Shown in pieces: positions 17,515-26,460 of a stretch of DNA of 64,000 bases. Position 1 is the first letter of the stretch; every line of letters starts with the position of its first letter. The translations under genes and the position numbers were made by a program. The DNA is from Sphingobacteriales bacterium (GTDB taxonomy: Bacteria; Bacteroidota; Bacteroidia; Chitinophagales; Chitinophagaceae): the NCBI GenBank assembly GCA_016192105.1, contig JACPUV010000021.1, positions 124,001 to 188,000 of the forward strand, in the 5' to 3' direction. A model generated the notes under the pieces. It was not told the origin of the DNA, did no database searches, and was given only the letters and a program-made list of their open reading frames with translations.

Positions 17515-18900
17515 ATGAAACTATCCGGATTACTTACCATTTCCTTATGGATCCTTCTTTTTTCCTGCCGGAAAGATTCCTTTATCACATCTGCCGATGC
17601 CCGGCTCACCCTCAGCCTTGACACCCTGAAATTTGATACTGTTTTTGTCAGCGCCGGCTCTGCTTACCGGAGCTTTACCCTTATAAATGATAATAACCAG
17701 AAACTGTGCCTCTCTTCCCTGAAGCTGATGGGTGGCACCGCTTCTGTTTATAAAATGAATGTGGACGGAACACCGGGCACCCGGTTCAGCAACCTGGAGA
17801 TTGCAGCCAATGACAGTCTTTATGTATTTGTACAGGTGAATATAGATCCCGGTGCAGCTGCGCTGCCTTTTGTAATCCGGGACAGTATTGAAATAAATTA
17901 TAACGGGAATACCAGGTGGCTGCAGCTCGAAGCCTGGGGACAGAATGCTCATTTTTTCCGGGACCGGGTGATCAGTGGCAACGAAACCTGGAACAATGAC
18001 CTGCCCTATGTGATACTGGGTTCCTTACTGGTGCCTGCCAACCAGGCCCTGACCATCAACAAGGGTTGCCGTATTTATGTACACGCCGATGCCCCCATCA
18101 TCATTGACGGCAGCCTGCAGGTAAACGGATTGAAAGACACCACGGACCGGGTCTATTTCCAGGGAGACCGGCTGGATGAGCCGTATAAAGATTTTCCTGC
18201 CGGCTGGCCGGGTATTTTTTTCCTGGACAATTCAACGGACAATGTTTTCAACTATGCAGTGCTCAGGAATGCCTACCAGGCCATTGGAGTACAGGGCCTT
18301 TCTTCCAACAGCAATCCGAAGATCACACTCAATGAAACAGTGATCGATAATGCGTATGATGCAGGAATCATTGCACTGAACAGCAGCATCCGGGCGCAGA
18401 ACTGCCTGGTCAGTAATTGTGGTAAGAATCTTTATCTCGTACAGGGTGGTAATTACCAGTTTACCCATTGTACCGTGGTTACCTATGCAAACAGGTATAT
18501 TGATCATAAAGACCCGGTGCTTACCTTGTCCAATACCGCCAATAATACAACAAACGCACTTGATGCGGTTTTCAGGAACTGTATATTCTGGGGCGAACAC
18601 GGTATTGTTCCCGATGAAGTTTCGGTACTGAGATCCGGTACCGGTCCTTTCAATGTAAATTTTGATTACAATCTCTGGAAGGTACAAACCATTCCCTCCA
18701 ATATCAGCAGTACGCAGATGATCAATAACCAGCCTCCCCTGTTTGACAGCGTAAATACTTCCGGCAATTATTATGACTTCCGCCTGAAATCCGGTTCACC
18801 GGCGGTCAATAAAGGAGTGAATACAGCTATAACCAACGATTTAGATGGCAAACCGCGGCCGGTGGGCCTCCCGGACCTGGGCTGTTTTGAGAAGCAGTAA
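17515..18900 (+). CDS. Lipoprotein with right-handed beta-helix
   Basis: 461 residues. Lipoprotein signal ending LLFSC (Cys about residue 18 of the mature-start model), an N-terminal beta-sandwich region (~25-150), then parallel beta-helix-like turns from about residue 165 (LTINKGCRIYVHADAPIIIDGSLQVNG, VFNYAVLRNAYQAIGVQG, and so on). It ends with DFRLKSGSPAVNKGV...DLDGKPRPVGLPDLGCFE, the end motif of the choice-of-anchor Q family. Probably exposed at the cell surface or periplasm. No catalytic residues recognised. Confidence 0.82.
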   Translation: MKLSGLLTISLWILLFSCRKDSFITSADARLTLSLDTLKFDTVFVSAGSAYRSFTLINDNNQKLCLSSLKLMGGTASVYKMNVDGTPGTRFSNLEIAANDSLYVFVQVNIDPGAAALPFVIRDSIEINYNGNTRWLQLEAWGQNAHFFRDRVISGNETWNNDLPYVILGSLLVPANQALTINKGCRIYVHADAPIIIDGSLQVNGLKDTTDRVYFQGDRLDEPYKDFPAGWPGIFFLDNSTDNVFNYAVLRNAYQAIGVQGLSSNSNPKITLNETVIDNAYDAGIIALNSSIRAQNCLVSNCGKNLYLVQGGNYQFTHCTVVTYANRYIDHKDPVLTLSNTANNTTNALDAVFRNCIFWGEHGIVPDEVSVLRSGTGPFNVNFDYNLWKVQTIPSNISSTQMINNQPPLFDSVNTSGNYYDFRLKSGSPAVNKGVNTAITNDLDGKPRPVGLPDLGCFEKQ

Positions 18901-18946
18901 AAGAAACCTTTCATCCAAAAACCCCGATCAGAGAACTAGGCGGCCT

Positions 18947-18954
18947 TATTTTTG
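18947..18954 (+). promoter_or_regulatory. -7 box of the first glutathione peroxidase gene
   Basis: TATTTTTG, perfect TAnnTTTG, 27 nt before the ATG at 18982. Confidence 0.5.
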
Positions 18955-18981
18955 TTATTCACCTCATTAAACCAGTTAATC

Positions 18982-19500
18982 ATGAAAACTTTTGTATGCT
19001 CTTTTTTGGTTGCAGCTTTCCTGACTGCCGGCTCTATTTATGATTTTAAAGTACCGGGGCTGGATGGTCATGAAATTGACCTTTCCGTTTTCAGGGGTAA
19101 AAAAATCCTGATCGTGAATACCGCTTCGAAGTGCGGCCTCACCCCCCAATACGAAGGATTGGAACAACTCTATAAGAAATACCAGGATAAACTGGTCATC
19201 CTGGGCTTCCCGGCCAACAATTTTGCCGGCCAGGAACCGGGATCGAATGAAGAGATCGGCGAGTTCTGCAAAAAGAACTATGGCGTGACTTTCCCGATGG
19301 CAGAAAAAATTTCCGTGAAGGGAGACGACACTCATGCTTTATATAAATTCTTAAAGGAGCAGGCAGCCGCCAAAGGTTTTGCCGATCCGGTGACCTGGAA
19401 TTTCGGAAAGTTCCTGGTGGATGAAAAAGGAGAACTGATCGCCACTTTTTCGCCAAAAACACAGCCTATGAGCGATGAGATCTTAAAGTATTTAAACTAA
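18982..19500 (+). CDS. Exported glutathione peroxidase-family protein
   Basis: 172 residues from ATG at 18982, which gives a clear Sec signal (MKTFVCSFLVAAFLTAGS). Reduces peroxides; most bacterial members use thioredoxin. Catalytic Cys in NTASKCGLTPQYEGL, conserved GFPANNFAGQEPG with the Gln, and VTWNFGKFLVDEKG with the Trp. A second paralogue is at 50.9-51.6 kb. It has Cys, not selenocysteine. Followed after 82 nt by holB. Confidence 0.92.
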   Translation: MKTFVCSFLVAAFLTAGSIYDFKVPGLDGHEIDLSVFRGKKILIVNTASKCGLTPQYEGLEQLYKKYQDKLVILGFPANNFAGQEPGSNEEIGEFCKKNYGVTFPMAEKISVKGDDTHALYKFLKEQAAAKGFADPVTWNFGKFLVDEKGELIATFSPKTQPMSDEILKYLN

Positions 19501-19568
19501 CAAAATAGTTACCCAGACAAAGAAAGCGGTGCCGGCAAACAGCATCGCTTTTTGTTGTGAAGAAGAAT

Positions 19569-19576
19569 TATTTTCG
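19569..19576 (+). promoter_or_regulatory. -7-like box of holB
   Basis: TATTTTCG (one mismatch to TAnnTTTG), 6 nt before the ATG at 19583; supports that start and a very short leader. Confidence 0.4.
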
Positions 19577-19582
19577 CCGTCC

Positions 19583-20821
19583 ATGCCTTTCTCACAAATC
19601 ATAGGACAAGCTGCAGTCAAACAGCAGTTGACGGAACTGGTACAGCATAACCGGCTCAGCCATGCCCTGCTTTTTTTAGGCAAGGAAGGAAGTGGCACCC
19701 TGCCGCTGGCCCTCGCCTTTGCGCAATACGTAGTCTGTGAAAAAGCCAATCCAAGGAAGGCTATTGCATCCCTTGGTCCCTCCCTTTTTGGGGAAGATCC
19801 AATTACAGATGACATTTCCAATAAAGGCCTGACAACTGACAACCGACAACTGACAACTGACTCCTGTGGCACCTGCCCCGCCTGTCTGAAGGCACAACAG
19901 CTGGTACACCCCGATATTCATTATTCCTACCCGACAGTGACCCGGAAAGCCGGGGAAAAACCCATTGCCACGGATTTTATTACGGAATGGAGGGAATTTA
20001 TCCGGCTCAACCCCTATGGGAACCTGTTCGACTGGATCGAACTGATCAAGGAAAAAGAAAACAGCCAGGGCAAGATTACCGCCCGGGAATGCGATGAAAT
20101 TATCCGTAAACTCAGCCTGAAGAGTTTTGAGAGCGAATACAAGATCCTTGTGATGTGGATGCCGGAAGAATTGGACAAGGAAGGAAACAAACTGCTGAAA
20201 ATAATTGAAGAGCCCCCGGCCAATACCCTGTTTATACTTGTTGCTGAAAACGAAGAAGGAATATTGCCCACAATCCTGAGCCGTTGTCAGCTGGTAAAGA
20301 TTCCAGCCCTGGAAAATAAGGATATTGAAGAAGCCCTGATCAGCCGGAACAAGACCGAACCGGCCATTGCACGGCAGGTAGCCGGGGTCAGTGAAGGCAA
20401 CTACCGGGAAGCCCTGCTGCTGGTACAGCATTCAGAGGAAGACTGGCAGGCCCTGTTGCGTGACTGGCTGAATGCTATTCTCAAGACCGGCCCTGTGGCG
20501 CAGGTTAAGTGGGTGGAGGAAATCAGCCGGCTGGGCCGGGAAAAACAAAAGCAGTTTCTCCGTTATTTTAACCACCTGCTGGAACAGGCCATCCATTACC
20601 GGATCATGGGCGATCAGGTAAATATTGGGGAAAAAGAGCGGGATTTTGCCGAACGACTCAATAAAATCGCCGGAATTGAGCAACAACAGGCCATTATTGA
20701 AGAAATTGACCGGGCCAGCTACTATATTGAACGCAATGCCCATGGCAAGATGCTCTTTCATGCCCTGACCATTAAACTATACCATATAATTCAGGATAAG
20801 ATTGTATTTTTGATGGAGTGA
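19583..20821 (+). CDS. holB: DNA polymerase III delta-prime subunit (clamp loader), with repeat-derived insert
   Basis: 412 residues starting MPFSQIIGQAAVKQQL. AAA+ clamp-loader fold with LSHALLFLGKEGSGT in place of Walker A, the zinc module CGTCPACLKAQQ, KLLKIIEEPPANTLFILV and ILSRCQ sensor 1. Between VVCEKA and the zinc cysteines there are about 38 extra codons, of which about 11 come from a CTGACAA-word repeat at about 19830-19862; the reading frame is kept. Next to ricT as in Firmicutes and other Bacteroidota. Confidence 0.88.
   Translation: MPFSQIIGQAAVKQQLTELVQHNRLSHALLFLGKEGSGTLPLALAFAQYVVCEKANPRKAIASLGPSLFGEDPITDDISNKGLTTDNRQLTTDSCGTCPACLKAQQLVHPDIHYSYPTVTRKAGEKPIATDFITEWREFIRLNPYGNLFDWIELIKEKENSQGKITARECDEIIRKLSLKSFESEYKILVMWMPEELDKEGNKLLKIIEEPPANTLFILVAENEEGILPTILSRCQLVKIPALENKDIEEALISRNKTEPAIARQVAGVSEGNYREALLLVQHSEEDWQALLRDWLNAILKTGPVAQVKWVEEISRLGREKQKQFLRYFNHLLEQAIHYRIMGDQVNIGEKERDFAERLNKIAGIEQQQAIIEEIDRASYYIERNAHGKMLFHALTIKLYHIIQDKIVFLME
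19830..19862 (+). repeat. CTGACAA-word repeat inside holB
   Basis: About 4.5 imperfect copies of a 7-8-nt word (CTGACAACTGACAACCGACA and onward) encode LTTDNRQLTTD. Words of this kind are usual between genes, so an in-frame copy inside a clamp-loader gene is unusual. Confidence 0.7.
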
Positions 20822-21042
20822 GAAAATGGGAATAGTGAATGGGGGATGGGAAACAGGGCCTAACGCGTTGAGTTATTTACAGGTTAAGAAAATTGTTTCA
20901 TCTTATATAGTTTTATAAATAGCTGACAAACAGTCTTTTGCCACAAACTATATCTTCTGCTGTAACCGGGCTGCACTGTTTCCCTTTTTGAATTTTTAAT
21001 TTTTAATTGATTCCAGAAGCAATTCCGGAACTATTTACGAAT

Positions 21043-22494
21043 ATGGGTTGTACAGGTTGCAGCACGGCTTCGGGTGGTAAGCCAAACGGATGTAAGAGTA
21101 ATGGCGGATGCAGTTCCGGCGGGTGTAACCGCATGAATGCACACGACTGGCTTCTCAACCTGCCCATGATTGATTTTGACAGCGCCTGTAAAGTCATTGA
21201 AGTCAGCTTCAGCCAGGGAACCCGTAAGGATTTTTTCCGCAACCCCACCCTGCAGCCTTTCGAAAAAGGAGACCTGATCGCCGTGGAAGGTGTGAGCGGT
21301 TTTGATCTCGGAGAAGTTTCCCTGACCGGGGAGATCGTACGCCTGCAGATGAAGAAACGGAATGCCAAGGAAGACAACCCCGAAATGAAAAAAGTATTGC
21401 GCCGGGCAACCGACCGTGATATTGAAATATGGAAACAGAACAAGGCCCGTGAACCGGAGGCGGTGATCCGCAGCCGGGCTATTGCCAAGCAGCTCAAACT
21501 GGATATGAAAATAAGCCAGGTGGAGATGCAGGCCGACGGACGCAAAGCTACTTTCTTCTATATCGCTGATGGCCGTGTGGACTTCCGCGAGCTGATCAAG
21601 GTCTATGCCGCTGAATTCAAGGTAAAAGTGGAGATGCGCCAGATCGGCGCCAGACAGGAAGCCGGTAAAGTAGGCGGCATCGGCAGTTGCGGCCGTGAAC
21701 TTTGCTGCAGCACCTGGCTTACTGATTTTAAATCGGTGAATACGGCTGCCGCCCGTTACCAGAACCTTTCCATCAACCAGACCAAACTCAGTGGTCAGTG
21801 CGGCCGTTTGAAATGCTGCCTGAATTATGAACTCGATACCTATCTCGACGCTTTACAGCATTTCCCGGATAATTGCGATGTGATCCAGGTGGCCAAAGGC
21901 AATGCTTTCCTGATCAAGAAAGATATTTTCAAGAACCTGATGTGGTACACACTGCCCGACAGTAATAAACAGTACCCCCTCACAATTGAAAGGGTGCAAA
22001 AGATCAAAACCCTGAACCGCCAGGGTATCACTCCTGATGAACTGGAACCCGTGGATGTTAGCGGCAAGCAGAAAGAAGCGGAACCTGAAACCGTGGAACT
22101 GGTGGGGCAGATCAGTTTACGCACCCTGGAGAAAGCCGAAAAGAAGAAGAAACAGCAGCAGCAACAACAGCGCCAGCAACGCCCCCAGCAACGACAGGGC
22201 GGACAACCGCAGCAAGGTGGTGGTCAGCAGGGGCAGCAACGCCGGCAGCAAGGCGGGCAGCAACAAAGAGGACAACAGCAGGGCGGACAACAGCAACGGG
22301 GTCAGCAAGGCGGACAGGGACATAAAGGGCAGCAACAAAAAGGGCAACAGGGTGGTCAGCAACAGGGCCAGGGAAACCGCAATCCGCAGCGTCCGAATAA
22401 TCCCAACAGGAACCAGGGAAACCGGCAACAGGGCCAGGGAAACCAGCAACGGCCGAACAACCCGAATACCGGAACAGGTAAGCAGGAATCCTAG
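21043..22494 (+). CDS. ricT: PSP1/RicT family protein with Cys-rich head and Gln/Gly-rich tail
   Basis: 483 residues from ATG at 21043 (TATTTACG, -7-like, 3 nt upstream). Residues 1-32 are Cys-rich (CTGCST...GCSSGGC). The PSP1 domain covers about 40-290, including RVDFRELIKVYAAEFKVKVEMRQIGARQEAG, the CGRELCC and CGRLKCC motifs that bind an iron-sulfur cluster with partners in the Bacillus Y-complex. From about residue 375 the tail is almost only Gln, Gly, Arg and Asn. Directly downstream of holB. The tail is likely disordered; its role is unknown. RNA-related function is inferred from the family. Confidence 0.88.
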   Translation: MGCTGCSTASGGKPNGCKSNGGCSSGGCNRMNAHDWLLNLPMIDFDSACKVIEVSFSQGTRKDFFRNPTLQPFEKGDLIAVEGVSGFDLGEVSLTGEIVRLQMKKRNAKEDNPEMKKVLRRATDRDIEIWKQNKAREPEAVIRSRAIAKQLKLDMKISQVEMQADGRKATFFYIADGRVDFRELIKVYAAEFKVKVEMRQIGARQEAGKVGGIGSCGRELCCSTWLTDFKSVNTAAARYQNLSINQTKLSGQCGRLKCCLNYELDTYLDALQHFPDNCDVIQVAKGNAFLIKKDIFKNLMWYTLPDSNKQYPLTIERVQKIKTLNRQGITPDELEPVDVSGKQKEAEPETVELVGQISLRTLEKAEKKKKQQQQQQRQQRPQQRQGGQPQQGGGQQGQQRRQQGGQQQRGQQQGGQQQRGQQGGQGHKGQQQKGQQGGQQQGQGNRNPQRPNNPNRNQGNRQQGQGNQQRPNNPNTGTGKQES

Positions 22495-22535
22495 CGTTGG
22501 CGGTCATTTCGAGTGTAAACCACGATTTTATTATT

Positions 22536-23237
22536 GTGATTCAAAAACTTTCTATATTAACCCTTTCTCTGACTATTTTTTTGGAAACTTTTTCGCAAAG
22601 TAGAATCTTGCGCGGAAAAGTTGTTGATGAGTTAGGTCAACCTGTTGCGTATGCATCTATCACCTTCAAGGGTTTCATTTACGGCACAAGTGCAGATAGA
22701 AATGGAAATTATGTCGTAACTATACTGGAAAAGTATGATAGTATTGTGTGCACTCACACAAGTTACAAACGGATAGCTGAGAAAATTGCCGGAAACACGA
22801 CAATAAACTTCGTTATGGAAAGAATGAAGTTGCCTGCGACAGCTCTTTCCATTGATACAGCTATCAATGCCAAATCAAGTGTGTTGATCGCAGCTAAAGA
22901 AAATGAAGAAGCCAATGGGGAAGAATATTTTGCAAAGGTGGAGATCAATGCAAGTTTTCCTGGCGGAGAAAAGGCATTGCAAAAATATTTAAAGAATAAG
23001 TTAAGTGACTCAATGCCAAGTACCTTTCCTAAAGTTAAGGGTGTCGTCAAGTATGGGTTCAATATCTCTCGAGAAGGTCTTCCGAATAAATTTATTTTAT
23101 TGAAGGGGATTGAGGAATCCGTCGATGAATATGTTATGCAAATTCTGTCTAAGATGCCTAAATGGACACCGGCCTTGCAAAATGGCCCAACGGTCGAACA
23201 GTATCGTGAAGTAGAAATTTATTTAAATATTCACTAA
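22536..23237 (+). CDS. Exported CarboxypepD_reg-like / TonB-C-like protein (candidate cassette gene)
   Basis: 233 residues from GTG at 22536, which gives a neat signal peptide (IQKLSILTLSLTIFLETFSQS); a TTG at 22497 is an alternative. An N-terminal carboxypeptidase-regulatory-like beta-sandwich (LRGKVVDELGQPVAYASITFKG, to ~95) is followed by a TonB C-terminal-like domain (FPGGEKALQKYLKNKL...VKYGFNISREGLPNKFILLKGIEESVDEYVMQILSKMPKWTPALQNG). Codon use and base composition are AT-richer than its neighbours. It sits where gldH usually follows ricT. A palindromic element follows 13 nt after the stop. Possible recent arrival. Confidence 0.75.
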   Translation: MIQKLSILTLSLTIFLETFSQSRILRGKVVDELGQPVAYASITFKGFIYGTSADRNGNYVVTILEKYDSIVCTHTSYKRIAEKIAGNTTINFVMERMKLPATALSIDTAINAKSSVLIAAKENEEANGEEYFAKVEINASFPGGEKALQKYLKNKLSDSMPSTFPKVKGVVKYGFNISREGLPNKFILLKGIEESVDEYVMQILSKMPKWTPALQNGPTVEQYREVEIYLNIH

Positions 23238-23250
23238 AGCTTAAAAACGA

Positions 23251-23382
23251 CCGCTAACATGGGTTTGGCACAATGGTGGGATAGAATAAGGGCGGACTTC
23301 GGAGTCCCGGATCGGATTTTGAACAACTTACCAAGCGACATTAACACAGACTATCGCCACTGCTTCAAGCCCTGGCCGTTAC
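23251..23382. repeat. Imperfect palindromic element (attC-like?)
   Basis: The left arm starts CCGCTAACATGGGTTTGGCA (23251-23284). The right arm (23351-23382) is an imperfect reverse complement of it: shared positions include TAAC, a GGG/TTG core, CA, TGG, G and GATAG. About 66 nt separate the arms. From memory, similar GCTAAC...TTGGCA...TGG palindromes recur between genes in Bacteroidota. It fills the 185-nt gap between two genes; the 62-codon frame across it is not credible. Classical integron core sites are only partly matched. Confidence 0.6.
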
Positions 23383-23422
23383 TTCATTTTACTTCTGAAA
23401 AATTATTGAAATGGGATCCATT

Positions 23423-26341
23423 TCACTCTACCCCCAGTGCCCTGTAGATGGTATCCTGGATTTTTCCGCGGATCAGCAACTGCGAGATCTTAGTATGATC
23501 CCTGGAAGGATATACCCGATTGGAGAGAAAGATGTACACGAGATCATATTGGGGATCCACCCATACACAGGTGCCGGTAAAACCGGTATGACCGAATGTG
23601 GATGGAGAAGCGAATAAACAAGGATAGGGATCCTTGCGGAGCTGGTTGTCCTTTTCAGGTTTATCAAAACCCAGTCCCCTGCGGCTGACCTTACTATTGT
23701 ATGCCGTAAAGAGCCGGGCCGTTTCAGGTTTCAGGTACTGCTCCCCGTTGAGTTCTCCTTTATTCAGCAGCATCTGGTACAATAAAGAAAGGTCATAGGC
23801 ATTGGAAAACAAACCGGCATGACCGGCCACTCCCCCGAACATGGAAGCGCCTTCATCATGCACATCACCACGGATATTTTGCTGCCGGAAATAGTTATCC
23901 GTTTCCGTAGGTACTATGCATTCCACCGGGAAGCGGTTACGGGGACGGAATCCGGTAGAATACATCCCCATTTTATCATAGAATGTTTTCCGGGTGTATT
24001 GGTCCAGCGGCATCCCGCTGAGCTGTTCCACGATTTTTCCAAGGAAAATAAAATCATTATCACTGTACACATAATGACCGGAGGCGGTAAGGGGGCTCTT
24101 CAATATCCGCTGCAGGATCGTGTCCTCCCAGTCGTCCCGCAGGTAAAAATTTTCCGCCACCCTGACCCCATATCCCTTTTGAGGTTTTGCTTCATAATAA
24201 CCGGGTTTGGGCAAGCCGTTCCCATTCAGCGTTTCCTTATAAAAAGCAATAAAAGGTACCAGCCCGGCCTGGTGCAATAAGATATCCCGGATTACCAGGT
24301 TTTCTTTATCACTGCCTTTTACCCAGGGCAGATAATCTTTCAATGTTCCATCAAGGCTGAGCTTTCCATCTTCGTAGAGCTTCATGATGGAAACCGTGGT
24401 GGCCGATACCTTGGTCACTGACGCCAGGTCGAAGATACTTTCGGGACTCATGGCGGGAGTAGCGGGATCATATTCATAATGACCAAAGGCTTTGTGATAA
24501 ATGATCTCGCCCTTATGCGCCGCGAGTATCACACAACCCGGAAAGGCTTTTTGGGCAATCCCGTCAAGTGCGATAGAATCCACAGCCTGTAATGCATGGC
24601 GGGTTTCATCAGGTGTTACCGGCTTTTTATACCGTACTATACCATCCCCGTACCTGAAGCGGCAAACGGAAACAGGTAGTTTCCCCCGGGCCTGGATCTT
24701 ACCTTCCAGTATATCGGCCGCCGCCTGCTGGGTAACCTCATCATCCTGGTAGCAGGCCAGCAAACTGTATGCGTCGCAGAAATTTTTATTGGCCAGTACA
24801 TTGCCAAAACTTACCGTGATGGTTTTGATAAAGTTCAGGCTGTTGTACAATTTTAACGCGGGGGCGCTCAGGCCAAAATTATCCATGGGTTTGTTTGAAT
24901 AATTATGCACCCCTATCACGATCGCATCATAGATACTGTCTTTCGGAACCGCATTCAGGATAGAATCTGCTTTTCCCGGCCTGTCATTGTAAGAAAATAA
25001 AAACACATCCGCTCCCAGGTCGGCCTGCAGCCGTTTTCCAAACGGGGTCAGTTCTGTTGCACCAATACCGATATAGGCAATCTTTTTCTGTTTGCCGGTC
25101 AGCGGAACCTCCGCATAATCCATCCGGGAGGCGCCATTGCCGGCCTGGGCCAGTAAGGTGATCCCCTGTTCCGCCACTTCCCTGCGGATGGCACCAGTTT
25201 TGGCATTGAGATCGGCCAGCAGGTTCGTTGTATTGATCACGGATGATTTGTTCAGCCCCAGCTGGTATTTGGCCCCCAGCACTTTTCTTACTTTATTGTA
25301 AATATCCTGCCAGCTCAGCCTGTTCTCCCCAATGGCCTTTTTAATAGCCTCAATGGATTCAGGGACACTGGCCGGCAGGCAGAGCATATCATTGCCCGCT
25401 GCAATGGCTTCCACCGAAATAGTTCCTCCCGGAAAATATTTGGCGACGCCTTTCATCTCCAGTGCATCGGTAAATGTCAGCCCGTTGTAGTGAAGGCTGT
25501 TGCGCAGCAGGTCGGTCACATTATTCCCGGATATCGACGTGGCCTTATTCGGAGTACTGTCAATCGCGGGGATATAGAGGTGGGCGATCATCACGCTTCC
25601 GACACCTGCCTCAAAAAGAGCTTTGAACGGTACCAGTTCCAGGGAATCCAGTTGCCCCATGCTTTTATTAATCACGGGCAGGTCGAGGTGGGAGTCCACA
25701 TCCACATCGCCATGGCCGGGAAAATGTTTGGCGCAGGCCATGATACCTGCATCCTGCATTCCCTTCATATAAGCGATACCAAAAGCGGAGACCTTATCCC
25801 TGTCTTCTCCGAAAGAACGATAGCCGATCACCGGGTTATTGGGATTATTGTTGATATCCACTACCGGGGCATAATTCACATGCACCCCGATCCGTTTGCA
25901 TTGTTCACCCACGGCCAGTCCCATCCGGTACACCAGGTTCTCATCTTTAACCGCGCCAATGGTTAACTGGTACGGAAATTTGGCCACACTGTCCAGCCGC
26001 ATTCCCAGCCCCCATTCCCCGTCGATGGTTATCATCAGCGGGGTTTGCGCGATGCGTTGATAATAATTGGTCAGGTTGGCCTGGCGGATGGGTCCGCCCT
26101 GGAAAAAACAAAGGGCGCCGACATTGTAGCGCTGAATATCTTCCGTCACTTTTGCCACATGATCAGGTCCCAGGTTGGAGTGGGCGCGGATCACCATCAA
26201 TTGTGCAATGCGCTGGTCATCGGTAAGGGAGTTAAACACACTGTCAACCCATTGAGCTTTGTTAAGACCCGATTTGTACTGGGCCCCTGCCATCAGCGGG
26301 AACAATAATAAAGCAGGAAGAAAGGGCTTGAAGATCCGCAT
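23423..26341 (-). CDS. GH3 beta-N-acetylglucosaminidase-like / serine hydrolase fusion
   Basis: 972 residues with signal peptide (MRIFKPFLPALLLFPLMAGAQ). Residues ~25-370 are a family 3 glycoside hydrolase of NagZ type, with KHFPGHGDVDVDSH (the His-Asp pair) and GLTFTDALEMKG. A linking domain follows to ~570. Then a class C beta-lactamase-like domain has SVTK for SxxK (DLASVTKVSATT), YSDND for YxN, and HTGFTGT for KTG. Fusions of this kind are known in Bacteroidota and suggest a role in muropeptide recycling or turnover. Divergent from mutL. Confidence 0.9.
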   Translation of the reverse strand: MRIFKPFLPALLLFPLMAGAQYKSGLNKAQWVDSVFNSLTDDQRIAQLMVIRAHSNLGPDHVAKVTEDIQRYNVGALCFFQGGPIRQANLTNYYQRIAQTPLMITIDGEWGLGMRLDSVAKFPYQLTIGAVKDENLVYRMGLAVGEQCKRIGVHVNYAPVVDINNNPNNPVIGYRSFGEDRDKVSAFGIAYMKGMQDAGIMACAKHFPGHGDVDVDSHLDLPVINKSMGQLDSLELVPFKALFEAGVGSVMIAHLYIPAIDSTPNKATSISGNNVTDLLRNSLHYNGLTFTDALEMKGVAKYFPGGTISVEAIAAGNDMLCLPASVPESIEAIKKAIGENRLSWQDIYNKVRKVLGAKYQLGLNKSSVINTTNLLADLNAKTGAIRREVAEQGITLLAQAGNGASRMDYAEVPLTGKQKKIAYIGIGATELTPFGKRLQADLGADVFLFSYNDRPGKADSILNAVPKDSIYDAIVIGVHNYSNKPMDNFGLSAPALKLYNSLNFIKTITVSFGNVLANKNFCDAYSLLACYQDDEVTQQAAADILEGKIQARGKLPVSVCRFRYGDGIVRYKKPVTPDETRHALQAVDSIALDGIAQKAFPGCVILAAHKGEIIYHKAFGHYEYDPATPAMSPESIFDLASVTKVSATTVSIMKLYEDGKLSLDGTLKDYLPWVKGSDKENLVIRDILLHQAGLVPFIAFYKETLNGNGLPKPGYYEAKPQKGYGVRVAENFYLRDDWEDTILQRILKSPLTASGHYVYSDNDFIFLGKIVEQLSGMPLDQYTRKTFYDKMGMYSTGFRPRNRFPVECIVPTETDNYFRQQNIRGDVHDEGASMFGGVAGHAGLFSNAYDLSLLYQMLLNKGELNGEQYLKPETARLFTAYNSKVSRRGLGFDKPEKDNQLRKDPYPCLFASPSTFGHTGFTGTCVWVDPQYDLVYIFLSNRVYPSRDHTKISQLLIRGKIQDTIYRALGVE

Positions 26342-26434
26342 GGTTAGATTTATTAATATGAGGGGTAAAAGAGAAAATAAAATTAGCGGATTTGGGGCAA
26401 AGCCGGTATCCGCGTTGCTTAAAAATGAAATGGT

Positions 26435-26442
26435 TATTTTTG
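26435..26442 (+). promoter_or_regulatory. -7 box of mutL
   Basis: TATTTTTG, perfect TAnnTTTG; a CGTTG 17 nt upstream could serve as -33. Transcription would start near 26448, so the starts at 26392 and 26425 are excluded and the GTG at 26461 is supported. Confidence 0.6.
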
Positions 26443-26460
26443 ACGGCTAAACCGGATTTT

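Noticed and set aside
23259..23447. 62-codon gene in the palindromic element
   Set aside because: Lies across the palindrome and runs into the end of the GH3 gene; composition not protein-like.
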